Shown here one piece after another: positions 25,785 to 35,347 of a stretch of 64,000 nt of DNA. Both the position numbers and the translations under genes were made by a program. How positions within the stretch are numbered: position 1 is the stretch's first letter; every line of letters starts with the position of its first letter. This stretch comes from an archaeon (GTDB lineage Archaea; Thermoproteota; Nitrososphaeria; Nitrososphaerales; Gagatemarchaeaceae). The stretch is from positions 992,001-1,056,000 of the forward strand of contig CP066694.1 of the NCBI GenBank assembly GCA_016432545.1, written 5' to 3'. The notes beneath the pieces are model-generated. The model was not told where the DNA came from. It searched no databases and saw only the letters and a list, made by a program, of their open reading frames with translations.

Positions 25785-25909
25785 ACAATTGCTTAGCTGC
25801 CCGGCGATGCCCTCTCGGACAACCGGTACGCCAGAGGCAACGCTCCGCTGTTCCTCTCGTACTGGGCAGAGCTTCCCCTCAGTGATCATCCCCTTCCATC
25901 AGGTAGAGG

Positions 25910-25954
<45 letters not shown>

Positions 25955-26398
25955 GATGGGCGAGCAGCCCCACCCTTGGCCCCTGCTGCAGGACCAGGAT
26001 GGGAAGAGCCGACATCGCAACTTTACCCAGGCTTACGCCCGGAGTTAGACTATGTCTTCACCCTCCAGCACTTGGAGGGGTCGGCGTATGATGGCCGAAG
26101 TTTTGTATGGCGCACCCGAGCGAATGTCGCGACACGTCGGAACGTGACGCGTCCCTTGCGGGATTCTCGAGCTTGCCCTTCGGCATCTCATGACGCACTA
26201 CTTCTGCGCGCTCAGTCGTTACGGGGTCACAACGGAAATGGTCGTACCTCGCTGATGATCAGAGGCATCCGGGATGTTGGCAACGCGCGACCGAGGGGAG
26301 ATCAAAGGCCCCCACGGGGTCGTTTGCGCTGCCTCCGCCGTATGCCTGACTGAATCTTTCCTGTCAAAGGAAAAGAAAACCGGTGGACGCTTTCGCGT

Positions 26399-26668
26399 CT
26401 ACTTTAGCCAGCTGACGACCTGGTCTCGCCCGAAGGCGACCAGGGTCTCCGACTTTCCGAGGTCTGTTGGAGTTCCCATGTTGAACTTCATCATCGTCTC
26501 GGCGTCGGGCGCTTCTGTGATGAACACGGCGTCATACCGGCCGAGCGTCCAGAAGGCGTGGTGCCGTTTGACACCCCACTTTTCTGCCTCGCTCCAGTAT
26601 GAGTTCATCTTCTCTGTGTCTTCTTTGGTCGGCTTTCGCCTGAACTTGACCAGGACGACGAACCACAT
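26399..26668 (-). CDS. GYD-domain protein encoded inside the 23S intron
   Basis: 89 aa from ATG at 26668, 24 nt from the TATA at 26692-26698. Matches the small GYD/dimeric alpha-beta barrel family: MWFVVLVKFRRKPTKED, HHAFWTLGRYDAVFITEAPD and ETLVAFG. The function of GYD proteins is not established. Being on the same strand as the rRNA but with its own promoter, it can be expressed apart from the intron. Confidence 0.75.
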   Translation of the reverse strand: MWFVVLVKFRRKPTKEDTEKMNSYWSEAEKWGVKRHHAFWTLGRYDAVFITEAPDAETMMKFNMGTPTDLGKSETLVAFGRDQVVSWLK

Positions 26669-26690
26669 GAGCGGTGCGTAGCCCCAGTAT

Positions 26691-26698
26691 GATATAAG
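26691..26698. promoter_or_regulatory. bidirectional TATA inside the 23S intron
   Basis: GATATAAG/CTTATATC lies 24 nt from the ATG at 26668 (minus) and 25 nt from the ATG at 26723 (plus). Both flanking genes would make leaderless mRNAs from one TATA element. Confidence 0.6.
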
Positions 26699-26722
26699 AG
26701 TCAGGGGACGTCTGCCGTGCCG

Positions 26723-26860
26723 ATGCAACGGCTGATCATCACCTGCGCTGATTGTGGGTGTGCGCCGAGCGAATGCAAGGCGAGCAGCTCCCCGAGGGAG
26801 TGCCCGAACTGCAAGCTCGACGAATGTTGCTGCTGGTCTTCGGTTAATCCTTCCATCTGA
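26723..26860 (+). CDS. 45-aa cysteine-rich mini-protein inside the 23S intron
   Basis: ATG at 26723 to TGA at 26860, divergent from the GYD gene. Eight or nine Cys in pairs (TCADCGCAPSEC, CPNCKLDECC) indicate a small zinc- or metal-binding fold. No family recognised. It is antisense to the rRNA intron, so expression needs its own promoter, which is present at 26691-26698. Confidence 0.55.
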   Translation: MQRLIITCADCGCAPSECKASSSPRECPNCKLDECCCWSSVNPSI

Positions 26861-28182
26861 CCGGGTGCTGAAATCCCGTTGGACTTCCCTCGGCGTTGCC
26901 CTCTCCCGCTCTTCCCAAAGATCCGATTGCTCGGACTCCTGGATAAAGGAGGTCGGGTTTCGCCGATATAAGCCGATACTCGTTTTTTCTTTCGGAAAAC
27001 TTCAATCGCGTTACCACGATCTTGCCCCAAGGCCCACTAATGGGCCGAGGTACCAAACCGCGGGGTCGATTGGAGCTCTCGCCCGCGACGAGCCTGTTAC
27101 CCCTGGGGTAACTTTTCTGTCACATCCAGCCCCCAACAGTGAGGACTTGAATGATCGCTAGGCCAAACTTTCGTTGCAGAAAGCTCTGCGTTTAAGCTTC
27201 CTGTCAGGCTGGCTTTTCGCCTTGCCGTCAACTCTGGAGTTCTGACCCAGATGAGCCAACCTTAGGGCCCCCTCGATATCTTTTCAAGGGGGTGCCGCCC
27301 CAGCCGAACTGCCCACCTGCCGTTGTCCTCCCTTAGGAGTTAGCGACGCAGTCCTGAAAGACTGGTGTTACATTGTTGCCTCCACGCCACCCGAAGGCAG
27401 CGCTTCGAAGGCTCCCAGTTACACTCTGCAACCAAAACCGCATCGCAGCAACAAGCTGCAGTAAAGCTCCACAGGGACTTCTCTCCCCGATGGAAGTTGA
27501 TGGACTGTTCGTCCACCTTACGTAGGTTCGCCGGGTCGTAGATAGGGACAGCGGGGCCCTCGTTGGTCCATTCATGCACGTCGGAACTTACCCGACAAGG
27601 CATTTGGCTACCTTAAGAGAGTCAGAGTTACTCCCGGCGTTTACAGGCCCTTAGCTCGGTTGAACCCAAGTTTTAGGTACCTGCACTGGCCAGGATTCAT
27701 AAGCCGTACTCATCCTTTCGGACTTGCGGCTTACTGTGTTTTTAGTAAACAGTCGAGACCCCCTTGTTATTGCAACCTGCGAACGCAATTTCACATTACG
27801 AACGCAGGCACCACTTCTAGCTAACGTACGTGGCTAATTTGCCGAGTTCCCTTACCTACAGTTCCCCGACACGCCTTAGGCTACTTACCTAGGGGCACCG
27901 GTGTCGGATCTGGGTACGATCTTCGACGAACCTTTCCAGCTCCGTTTTCACGGTCTCCGAGAGTCTGGTGAACCACCCCAACGGGCGGCCATTCTCCACT
28001 CATCATGGTTCTCGTCATTACGACACTCCCCACGACTAGTTAGATTAGACAGAGCGATAAACTCTGCACACCGTATCTCAAAGCACCGGAGCTGATGTCG
28101 AGCCTTGCGGCTCATCGGTCCGTCAAAGGCACTGGAATTTTGACCAGTTTCCCTGGTTCGTGTCTCCCTGTTGAGGATACAC

Positions 28183-28788
28183 TTAGGATCGGCTAACCCC
28201 TGGCTGACGACGCATTGCCAGGGAACCCGTGCCCTTGCGGCGGTCAGGACTTGAGAATGTATCGCGACGCGTAAGCTGGTCAGTCCAGAACGTGAATAGC
28301 TTTCCGACTATTCCGGAGTTGATCCGGATCGAAATTGTACCATAATTGCTCCGCCCGGCCCCCTTCTTGAGGCGGACGGACGGCTTTCTGAACTTGGCCA
28401 GGGGTATGCCCATGCTCTTGGACCAGAATTCCATCAGAGGCTGGACCCTGCCGGTCGAATCCCCGAGGGGGATTCGTATCTGCAATCTTGGAGATATTGT
28501 CGATTTGTCAATTCCCAATCGGTCGAGCAGTCTCAGCATGACCGCTACGATCTTGGGGTTGCTGTTTGCGAACTCGAATGGGGTCCCTTTCCCTCCCTTG
28601 GTTCCCTCTCCTCCGAAGAGACCGCATCCGAAATTGAAGAGTTGTGTATTGATGAATCTGTTCAGGACGATACAGAACCTTCTGCCGTTGCTGTACCGTC
28701 CTGTGAGTTGAATCTGTTTGGTTGAAACTTCCTTTGTGATTCGAGTCCCTGTGATTTCCGCAGGTATCAAACCACTCAGGTCCAGCAC
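28183..28788 (-). CDS. LAGLIDADG-like homing endonuclease in 23S intron
   Basis: 201 aa from GTG at 28788. FNFGCGLFGGEGTKG (about residues 51-65) fits a divergent LAGLIDADG helix with the acidic Glu, followed by FEFANSNPKIVAVMLRLLDRLGI. A second such motif is not obvious, so it probably works as a dimer. The frame runs past the 3' splice region and stops in the rRNA exon (TAG near 28183), so the last 27 or so residues come from exon sequence. It would promote intron spread. Confidence 0.72.
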   Translation of the reverse strand: MLDLSGLIPAEITGTRITKEVSTKQIQLTGRYSNGRRFCIVLNRFINTQLFNFGCGLFGGEGTKGGKGTPFEFANSNPKIVAVMLRLLDRLGIDKSTISPRLQIRIPLGDSTGRVQPLMEFWSKSMGIPLAKFRKPSVRLKKGAGRSNYGTISIRINSGIVGKLFTFWTDQLTRRDTFSSPDRRKGTGSLAMRRQPGVSRS

Positions 28789-28836
28789 AGAATTGGTGCC
28801 TCACACGTTGAGGCCCATACCCTATTTACGCGCCGA
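28263..28836 (-). other. about 0.57-kb second intron of the 23S gene
   Basis: Interrupts the conserved stem that normally reads GTCGGG-loop-CCTGAC before GGTTAGCCGATCCTAAG. Flanking strands pair as GAGAATG/CATTCTC and CGCGTAA/TTACGCG around a 4-bp ATCG/CGAT helix with small bulges, resembling a BHB splice site. Exact boundaries are uncertain by about 10-20 nt. Contains the LAGLIDADG-like ORF. Confidence 0.65.
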
Positions 28837-30305
28837 TGCATCATTCTCACCCGACTTAGCTGCTACTACTACCAGGATCTGCACTAGAAATCGGTCCACC
28901 GGACCTCACGGCCCGGCTTCCGCCCAATCTCTACGCCCACCTACCACAAACTACTCTCAGAGTAGTTGTCCGGAGTATCGGTATCAGGCTTTAGTCCCGT
29001 CCATTTTCGGGGCCCACAAGCTCGGCAGGTGAGCTGTTACGCTATCTTTGAAGGATGGCTGCTTCTAAGCCTACCTCCCTGCTGTCTGAGCTCATAGACG
29101 CCCTTTGGCTTGACACTTAGCCTGAATTTGGGGACCTTAACTCCAGTCTGGGTTAATCCCCTCTCGGTTATGAGGCTTACCCCACATAAACCCGCTTCCC
29201 CGTTTCTCTTGCGCCGACACATTCGGAGTTTGAAAAAGAAGTGGATCCTTTCGAATCCTTGTTTCTTCATCAGTGCTCTACAGCGTCGGCTACATCCACG
29301 GAGACAGGACTGGGATCCGCTTCGGTGGGAACTAGCAATCACCGAGTTAGATAGGCTTTTGGCCCCTTGCCCCCGATCAGGGGACTAAGTTGCACGTTAA
29401 GACCCTTGTAGTCTTCCAGCAGGCTTTCGCCCGCCTTCAACTTGTCGAGGGCACGATCACTCGGTTTCTAGTCTAAACCGCCATGACTGTAAGGCACTTT
29501 CACACCTCCTCCCTGGGGCCTTGCGGCCTTGCGGAGTATCGCTTTCGCTTCGCCTCCGGGCTTTGAACCCTTAGGCTCGCCATGACAGTTAACTCCCTGG
29601 CCCGTGTTTCTAGTCAGCGGAGCTTACGCTCCGCCAATTTCTAGACGGAATGCGCGACCCTGCAGCACTTACCCCCAGATGAGCTCCATTGCTGGAACTC
29701 GACCAGGGATCGTGCTCCTTTCGGGCCGCGCACGTCTGTAACCGTATGGTTTCAGGCTCTTTTCACACCCCTTTCGGGGCTCTTTGCAACTTTCCCTCGC
29801 GGTACTAGTTTTCTATCGGTCTTGGGTAGTGTTTAGCCTTGGAGGCTGCTTTCCCCCAATCTTCCCTAGCCACTGTCAAGGCCAGGTACTCTGCCTTCAA
29901 CACGACCTCGTCCCCGCACAGCCTACGTGAGTATCACACTCTTTTCTCTGCCTTTCCAGGCAAGTTCGGCCAGACGGGTCCAGGGTCGCAATCGCTGAAG
30001 GCTAACCCCACATCTCCCTCACCTTTCGATAAGGGATTCGGTTTGGGCTCTCCCGGTTTCGCTCGCCGCTAATAGCGGGATCTCAATTGATTTCTCTTCC
30101 TGCTGGTACTCAGATGTTTCCTTCCCCAGCGTTCGCGATCCTTGCGGATCACCGGGACGCCTTGCGGCAATCCCGGCAGGTTCTAACCCATTCGGAAATC
30201 CCAGGATCAATGGCTGCATGCTCCTCCCCTGGGCTTATCGCAGCTTGCCACGTCCTTCATAGCCACCCAAGCCAAGTCATCCACCATACGGCGTCGGTGC
30301 GTACG

Positions 30306-30352
30306 GATGAGTATAACATCCCGGCGGATGCTTGCGCGAACCCTATGCACGG
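30306..30352 (-). ncRNA. pre-23S processing stem, 5' arm
   Basis: Pairs with 25546-25589: 14-bp outer helix CCGTGCATAGGGTT, central GCGC, 3-nt bulge AAG, then TCCGCCGGG with one extra A. Lies in the 16S-23S spacer. The rest of the spacer (30353-30436) carries no tRNA. Confidence 0.75.
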
Positions 30353-30436
30353 CTTAATCGCGGGAGCACCGTGCGGGCGCTCCAGCTGGCCCTTCGCATC
30401 CAATCCGAGAACTGGACGCTGCATCTTTCGTGGGTC

Positions 30437-30488
30437 GTGCTCTACATAGATACTTTCCTCGTTGCAGTGCGTGGTCGTATCCCTCGAT
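30437..30488 (-). ncRNA. pre-16S processing stem, 3' arm
   Basis: Complementary to 31863-31907. On paired strands the order is helix CCTC, 3-nt bulge on this arm, 4-bp GCAG helix, 3-nt bulge AAA on the 5' arm, helix TGCGTGG and then about 12 more pairs. This is a canonical 3-4-3 bulge-helix-bulge. Confidence 0.78.
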
Positions 30489-30496
30489 TGTTACAC

Positions 30497-31859
<1,363 letters not shown>

Positions 31860-31862
31860 TCG

Positions 31863-31907
31863 ATTATCGAGGAGTACGACCACGCATTTCTGCGAGGTGT
31901 AAAGCAC
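31863..31907 (-). ncRNA. pre-16S processing stem, 5' arm
   Basis: Upstream partner of 30437-30488; see that entry for the bulge-helix-bulge. It starts within a few nucleotides of the 16S 5' end. Confidence 0.78.
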
Positions 31908-32050
31908 AACCCACGTCAGATCTAACCAAAGTCAGATCTCCACTTGTGTCCGCGCACCTGGAGGTCGTGCGTTTCATGGCGTTCGGGCTATGCCCTTTGC
32001 TCGAGGCAGACGCCGCCAATTAATGCGCAAAACGGCCCACGGTCGGAGGT

Positions 32051-32062
32051 TCGTATATATGC
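32051..32062 (-). promoter_or_regulatory. rRNA operon TATA box
   Basis: CGCATATATACGA on the minus strand, about 190 nt upstream of the 16S 5' end and pointing at it. Strong AT-rich core in GC-rich surroundings. Transcription would start near 32025, giving a leader that contains the 5' processing arm. Confidence 0.6.
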
Positions 32063-32098
32063 GTTCCCCAGTGAGAGGGATTTGCCCGTTCGTTCGGA

Positions 32099-32132
32099 GA
32101 AAAAAGTCGGAGGCAGGGAGTCGCACCCTGCC
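32099..32132 (-). terminator. hairpin with T-tract after the DUF1059 gene
   Basis: On the minus strand GGCAGGG-TGCGACT-CCCTGCC is followed within 6 nt by a run of T. It fits an intrinsic terminator for the 32143-32322 gene, insulating the rRNA promoter just beyond. The stem plus CTCCGAC also looks like a tRNA T-arm and acceptor end, so a tRNA remnant is possible. Confidence 0.5.
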
Positions 32133-32142
32133 CGCAGGGGCC

Positions 32143-32322
32143 TTACATCGTGGGCCGCATGGCTTCGTGGAGCTTCTGACCGAGCTCGGCGGAGACCTCG
32201 TTCATCTGATGGGTCTCCTTCGCGTGGACCTTCGTCTTGGAGACGACCTCGTCCGCGCTCGAACCGACCACGGCCCAGCTACACCCGCACACCTGCTTTA
32301 GGTCTGCTGAGAAACCGTTCAT
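32143..32322 (-). CDS. DUF1059-like small protein
   Basis: 59 aa from ATG at 32322, about 22 nt from TAATTAT (32344-32350). The pattern CGCSWAVVGSSADEVVSKTK, then VHAKETHQMNEVSAEL, matches the DUF1059 layout: Cys pair, strand, helix, HAxxxH. Function of the family is unknown. Too short to stand out among ORFs. Confidence 0.65.
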   Translation of the reverse strand: MNGFSADLKQVCGCSWAVVGSSADEVVSKTKVHAKETHQMNEVSAELGQKLHEAMRPTM

Positions 32323-32415
32323 GGACTGAAGGGACTGCCTGAGATAATTAGTGATTTGCCCAGATTGCGCCCGGTTCTGTCCCCAATCTAATCGAATGGC
32401 CGCGAGTCTATTGAC

Positions 32416-32712
32416 CTAGGGAGAAGTCCGGTCTTCAGGCTCCTCGGGGTCGGCCACAGGGGGGCGGGCCATCCTGACGGAACCAATGACGATCAGAAAC
32501 ACTCCGACGCCGACGAGGGAGGAGCCCCATAGCCCCGTCGAAGCGGTGCTGATCCAAGTTGGAGGCGAGTAGGCAGCGGGGCAGTCCTGAGGGTTGAAGC
32601 AACCCGGAATTGAGGATGAGGTGTTCGTGTCCGGATTCATTGTGAGCTCCCAGGCTCCCAGGGCGAGAAGAGCCACTCCTGCAATTATTAGGAGTCCCCT
32701 CATGCTGCTCAC
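32416..32712 (-). CDS. small two-TM protein
   Basis: 98 aa. TM helices at residues 5-22 and 65-82 flank an extracytoplasmic loop with two Cys (GCFNPQDC) that could form a disulfide. Charged cytoplasmic tail. No family recognised. Confidence 0.6.
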   Translation of the reverse strand: MSSMRGLLIIAGVALLALGAWELTMNPDTNTSSSIPGCFNPQDCPAAYSPPTWISTASTGLWGSSLVGVGVFLIVIGSVRMARPPVADPEEPEDRTSP

Positions 32713-32759
32713 TGGGCGGACGAACCGCGTTCCGTATTACTGTTACCTATCCTGCAGGT

Positions 32760-33287
32760 TCAGAACCCGTAGACGCCGCGGTGGTGCCAGGGGATGAGGG
32801 CGGTGAGGACGCACTGCTCGGTCAGCTCGGCGCGGGTCATGCGGTCCTTGGTCAGGTGCTGGATGAGGCCTCCCTTGTCCCCGACCTCGGGGGTCCCGCT
32901 CAGGGCCACGGCCCACTCCTCGAGCTCCTTGCCTTCGGCGAGGAGCTTCTCCATCGAGCCCTTAGGGAGCATGTAGCCGGCGGAGTGGCCGAGGGAGGCC
33001 TTGCCCGCGGAGTCTACGATGGCGGCGAGCTGCGTGTCGAAGTAAGAGTCTCCGATCTTGAAGAGGCCCGCTTCTACTCCCACTCCGAAGTCGCCCCCGG
33101 CGGTGGACATTGCGTGCCTTGCCCTGGCTGTGGCGCCCAGGGCCATCTCTTCGAGGCCGTGGGGCTGGGCCCTGGCTATCGATGAGGCGTCGACAGGCCT
33201 GAGCTGGACGTCAGGGTAGTATCTTACGAAGGCCTTGGTGATGCCCTCGAGCTTGGATGGGTTCTCGGTCCCGGCGGAAACTATCAC
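32760..33287 (-). CDS. inosine/xanthosine triphosphatase (DUF84/YjjX)
   Basis: 175 aa from GTG at 33287, overlapping the stop of korB (GTGA). DUF84 signatures: [14 protein letters not shown] at the N-terminus, [25 protein letters not shown] and DTQLAAIVD. The enzyme hydrolyses ITP and XTP to keep deaminated purines out of nucleic acids. Third gene of the KOR operon. Confidence 0.88.
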   Translation of the reverse strand: MIVSAGTENPSKLEGITKAFVRYYPDVQLRPVDASSIARAQPHGLEEMALGATARARHAMSTAGGDFGVGVEAGLFKIGDSYFDTQLAAIVDSAGKASLGHSAGYMLPKGSMEKLLAEGKELEEWAVALSGTPEVGDKGGLIQHLTKDRMTRAELTEQCVLTALIPWHHRGVYGF

Positions 33288-35347
33288 GAGACGCGGAGCT
33301 CTTCGAGGAGCTTCGAGATGTTGGTCAGAGGGGTCCCGTCGGGGTGGGCGATCTCCTGGGCTGCGGGCGGGTTGGTCTTGTAGGAGGGGGACCTCTTGGT
33401 GAGGCGCTCCTCGTATGTTGGGACGAACTCATTCTGATAGAAGATCCCCAGAGGGGTGTGGTCGCCGAACTCGAATGACTTCAGGACAGCCTGCTGGACC
33501 TTCTTCTCCATCTCGGCTGCGTCGGCGTTGTGGACTATCCCGTCGTATCCGGTCTCCTCGAGCTTGTAGGTCCGGGGCTTGATTTTGCCGGCTTCGTCCA
33601 GCTGTCCTTCGCCTGCCCAGTACTCCTTGGTCTGGATGTCGTTGTAGGTGGGGCAAGGCTGTAGGACGTCCAGGAACGCGAAGCCCTTGTGGCGGATGCC
33701 CTTCATTATCATGTCCTTGAGGTGGCGGACGTCGTAGGAGTAGCCTCTGGCGACCCAGGTGTATCCTGAGGCGATGGCGAGCATGATCGGATTGATCCCC
33801 TGGTTGATGTTCGGCAGGGGGAGGGACTTTGTCTTCATCCCGAGGCCCATCGTGGGGGATGCCTGGCCCTTGGTCAGGCCGTAGACTTCGTTGTCGTGGA
33901 TGATGTAGAGCATGTCGAGGTTGCGCCGCCCGGAGTTGACGAAGTGGCCCGCGCCAATGCCCATGCCGTCGCCGTCGCCGCCTGCGACCACCACCTCGAG
34001 GTTGGGGTTGGCGAGCTTGATGCCGGAGGCGAAGGGGAGGGACCGTCCGTGGAGGGTGTGGACTCCGTAGGTCTTGATGAAGTGGGGGACCTTGGAGGAG
34101 CAGCCGACGCCGGAGACGACCACGGTGTTGGTAGGGTCGACGTTCATCTCTGCGAGGGCCATCTGTATCGCGTTGAGGATCCCAAAGTCGCCGCAGTTGC
34201 CGGAGGCCGTTACGCTCGTAACGAATGTGTGGGATGGGTCGTCCATCGTAAGGTCGTAGACGTGGCCGTCGAACTGGAATGTCTTGATGCTCGAAATCGG
34301 GAGGTATGCCTTTCCGTTCTTCAGGACGGTGGACCGCTTGTCGCGCATGGTCTCCCTCCTGTGGGGAACGCCGACTATCTCCGCCAGTTTGTTGTAGTCT
34401 CTCCAGTAGCTGACATACAATCGGTATGCCGTCCTGTGGATGCCTCTGGCGGGCTCAGTCTGAGTGATTGGGATGATTCCTTGTCTGAGGAGAAGCATCT
34501 TCATCTGTTCGGCGAGGACCACTGAGGTAGTCGTGTATCTGGCCTTGGACTTCTTGAAGTCGCCGTCCCCTCTCCAGAGTCCCCTAATCAGGGCCCTTTG
34601 CTTCAAGAGCGGGAGGAACATGAACTCGTGTGGGATCCTCTTGTCCTCGGCGTCCCCTCCGAAGGTCTCCTCGAAAATCTGCGCGAGGTAGGAGGAGTTG
34701 AAGACGAGGTCTACCCCTTGCCCGTCTCCAGACCTACGGCCCTTGAGGCTGAATAGCGTCTCCATGAGGCCGTTAGTGTCGTCGATGTACTCGGTCTCGT
34801 TCTTGTTGAAGCTGAGAATCAGGGACCGCTTGTGGCTGCTCCCCTCTGCGATGTAATATCCTGAGAGCCTCAGGAAGTCGTCGTCCAATGGCACCTTGGA
34901 CGGGAGAGGGGCGCTCCGGGTGTCCTTCGCCTTCCTTTGGTATTCGATTTCAAAGTGGGCGAGGTCGGAGATTGTCCGCATCACAGGAAAGACGAGATAG
35001 TCGCCTACCATCAGGTCCGAAGCCTTGACTTTTTCCTCGGTGAACCTGGAATTGTGCCTGTGTCTGCCCCAAGTCCTCCTGACGGCCACGAAAGGATGTT
35101 CCGGAGTGGCGGTGATTTCCCCAAAGGCTTTCGCACGGACGCGGTACATCAGACCTTGGTGGCGGTGTCTGATCCTCGCAGCCACTCTATTGTACTCGCC
35201 GTAGGCATTTAGGACCTTGTCTCCAGGCTGAACCTCTTGAATCTGCTTGACAGAAGGATTGGAGACGACTAAGGTGTCGCCGGTCACGCAGCCTGGGCAC
35301 CAGTCGTTGTGCGCCGTCGTCTTCAGGTCTGTGAGCTTAAGCGCCAT
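33284..35347 (-). CDS. korB: 2-oxoacid:ferredoxin oxidoreductase beta subunit with intein
   Basis: 687 aa from ATG at 35347, overlapping the alpha stop by 11 nt. The extein is residues 1-19 plus 385-687 (322 aa, normal beta size). It carries the TPP-binding set [11 protein letters not shown], then [10 protein letters not shown], and the conserved WCPGCGDFG that is split by the intein between G19 and the Cys at 385. With the alpha subunit it oxidatively decarboxylates 2-oxoacids (2-oxoglutarate or pyruvate) to acyl-CoA, passing electrons to ferredoxin. Substrate preference is not certain from sequence. Confidence 0.92.
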   Translation of the reverse strand: MALKLTDLKTTAHNDWCPGCVTGDTLVVSNPSVKQIQEVQPGDKVLNAYGEYNRVAARIRHRHQGLMYRVRAKAFGEITATPEHPFVAVRRTWGRHRHNSRFTEEKVKASDLMVGDYLVFPVMRTISDLAHFEIEYQRKAKDTRSAPLPSKVPLDDDFLRLSGYYIAEGSSHKRSLILSFNKNETEYIDDTNGLMETLFSLKGRRSGDGQGVDLVFNSSYLAQIFEETFGGDAEDKRIPHEFMFLPLLKQRALIRGLWRGDGDFKKSKARYTTTSVVLAEQMKMLLLRQGIIPITQTEPARGIHRTAYRLYVSYWRDYNKLAEIVGVPHRRETMRDKRSTVLKNGKAYLPISSIKTFQFDGHVYDLTMDDPSHTFVTSVTASGNCGDFGILNAIQMALAEMNVDPTNTVVVSGVGCSSKVPHFIKTYGVHTLHGRSLPFASGIKLANPNLEVVVAGGDGDGMGIGAGHFVNSGRRNLDMLYIIHDNEVYGLTKGQASPTMGLGMKTKSLPLPNINQGINPIMLAIASGYTWVARGYSYDVRHLKDMIMKGIRHKGFAFLDVLQPCPTYNDIQTKEYWAGEGQLDEAGKIKPRTYKLEETGYDGIVHNADAAEMEKKVQQAVLKSFEFGDHTPLGIFYQNEFVPTYEERLTKRSPSYKTNPPAAQEIAHPDGTPLTNISKLLEELRVS
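34196..35290 (-). mobile_element. intein with LAGLIDADG endonuclease in korB
   Basis: 365 residues (20-384 of the ORF). N-terminal splicing block [10 protein letters not shown], block [11 protein letters not shown], endonuclease motifs [11 protein letters not shown] and [11 protein letters not shown], block [17 protein letters not shown], and end TASGN followed by Cys+1. The penultimate residue is Gly instead of the usual His. It sits in the cofactor-binding motif, so the enzyme is inactive until splicing. Confidence 0.9.

Larger units (their letters stand above)
26018..27047 (-). other. 1.03-kb intron in 23S rRNA at E. coli position 2500, probably group I
   Basis: The conserved exon GGTACCTCGATGTCGG is split after the U equivalent to U2500. 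The 5' exon ends in U (27048) and the intron ends in G (26018), as group I introns require. Exon CCU can pair with a GGG guide just inside the intron with a U-G pair at the splice site. Near the 3' end GAAGACATAGTCTAAC resembles the conserved P7/S element. The core was not folded fully, and a BHB intron is the alternative. It carries two protein genes and no homing endonuclease. Confidence 0.7.

Noticed and set aside
30353-30436. tRNA-Ala in the 16S-23S spacer
   Set aside because: No cloverleaf; the spacer is taken up by the two processing arms.
32099-32160. A tRNA gene on the minus strand near the DUF1059 gene
   Set aside because: Only a T-arm-like hairpin and acceptor-like end are present; the upstream sequence codes for protein. 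Called a terminator instead.
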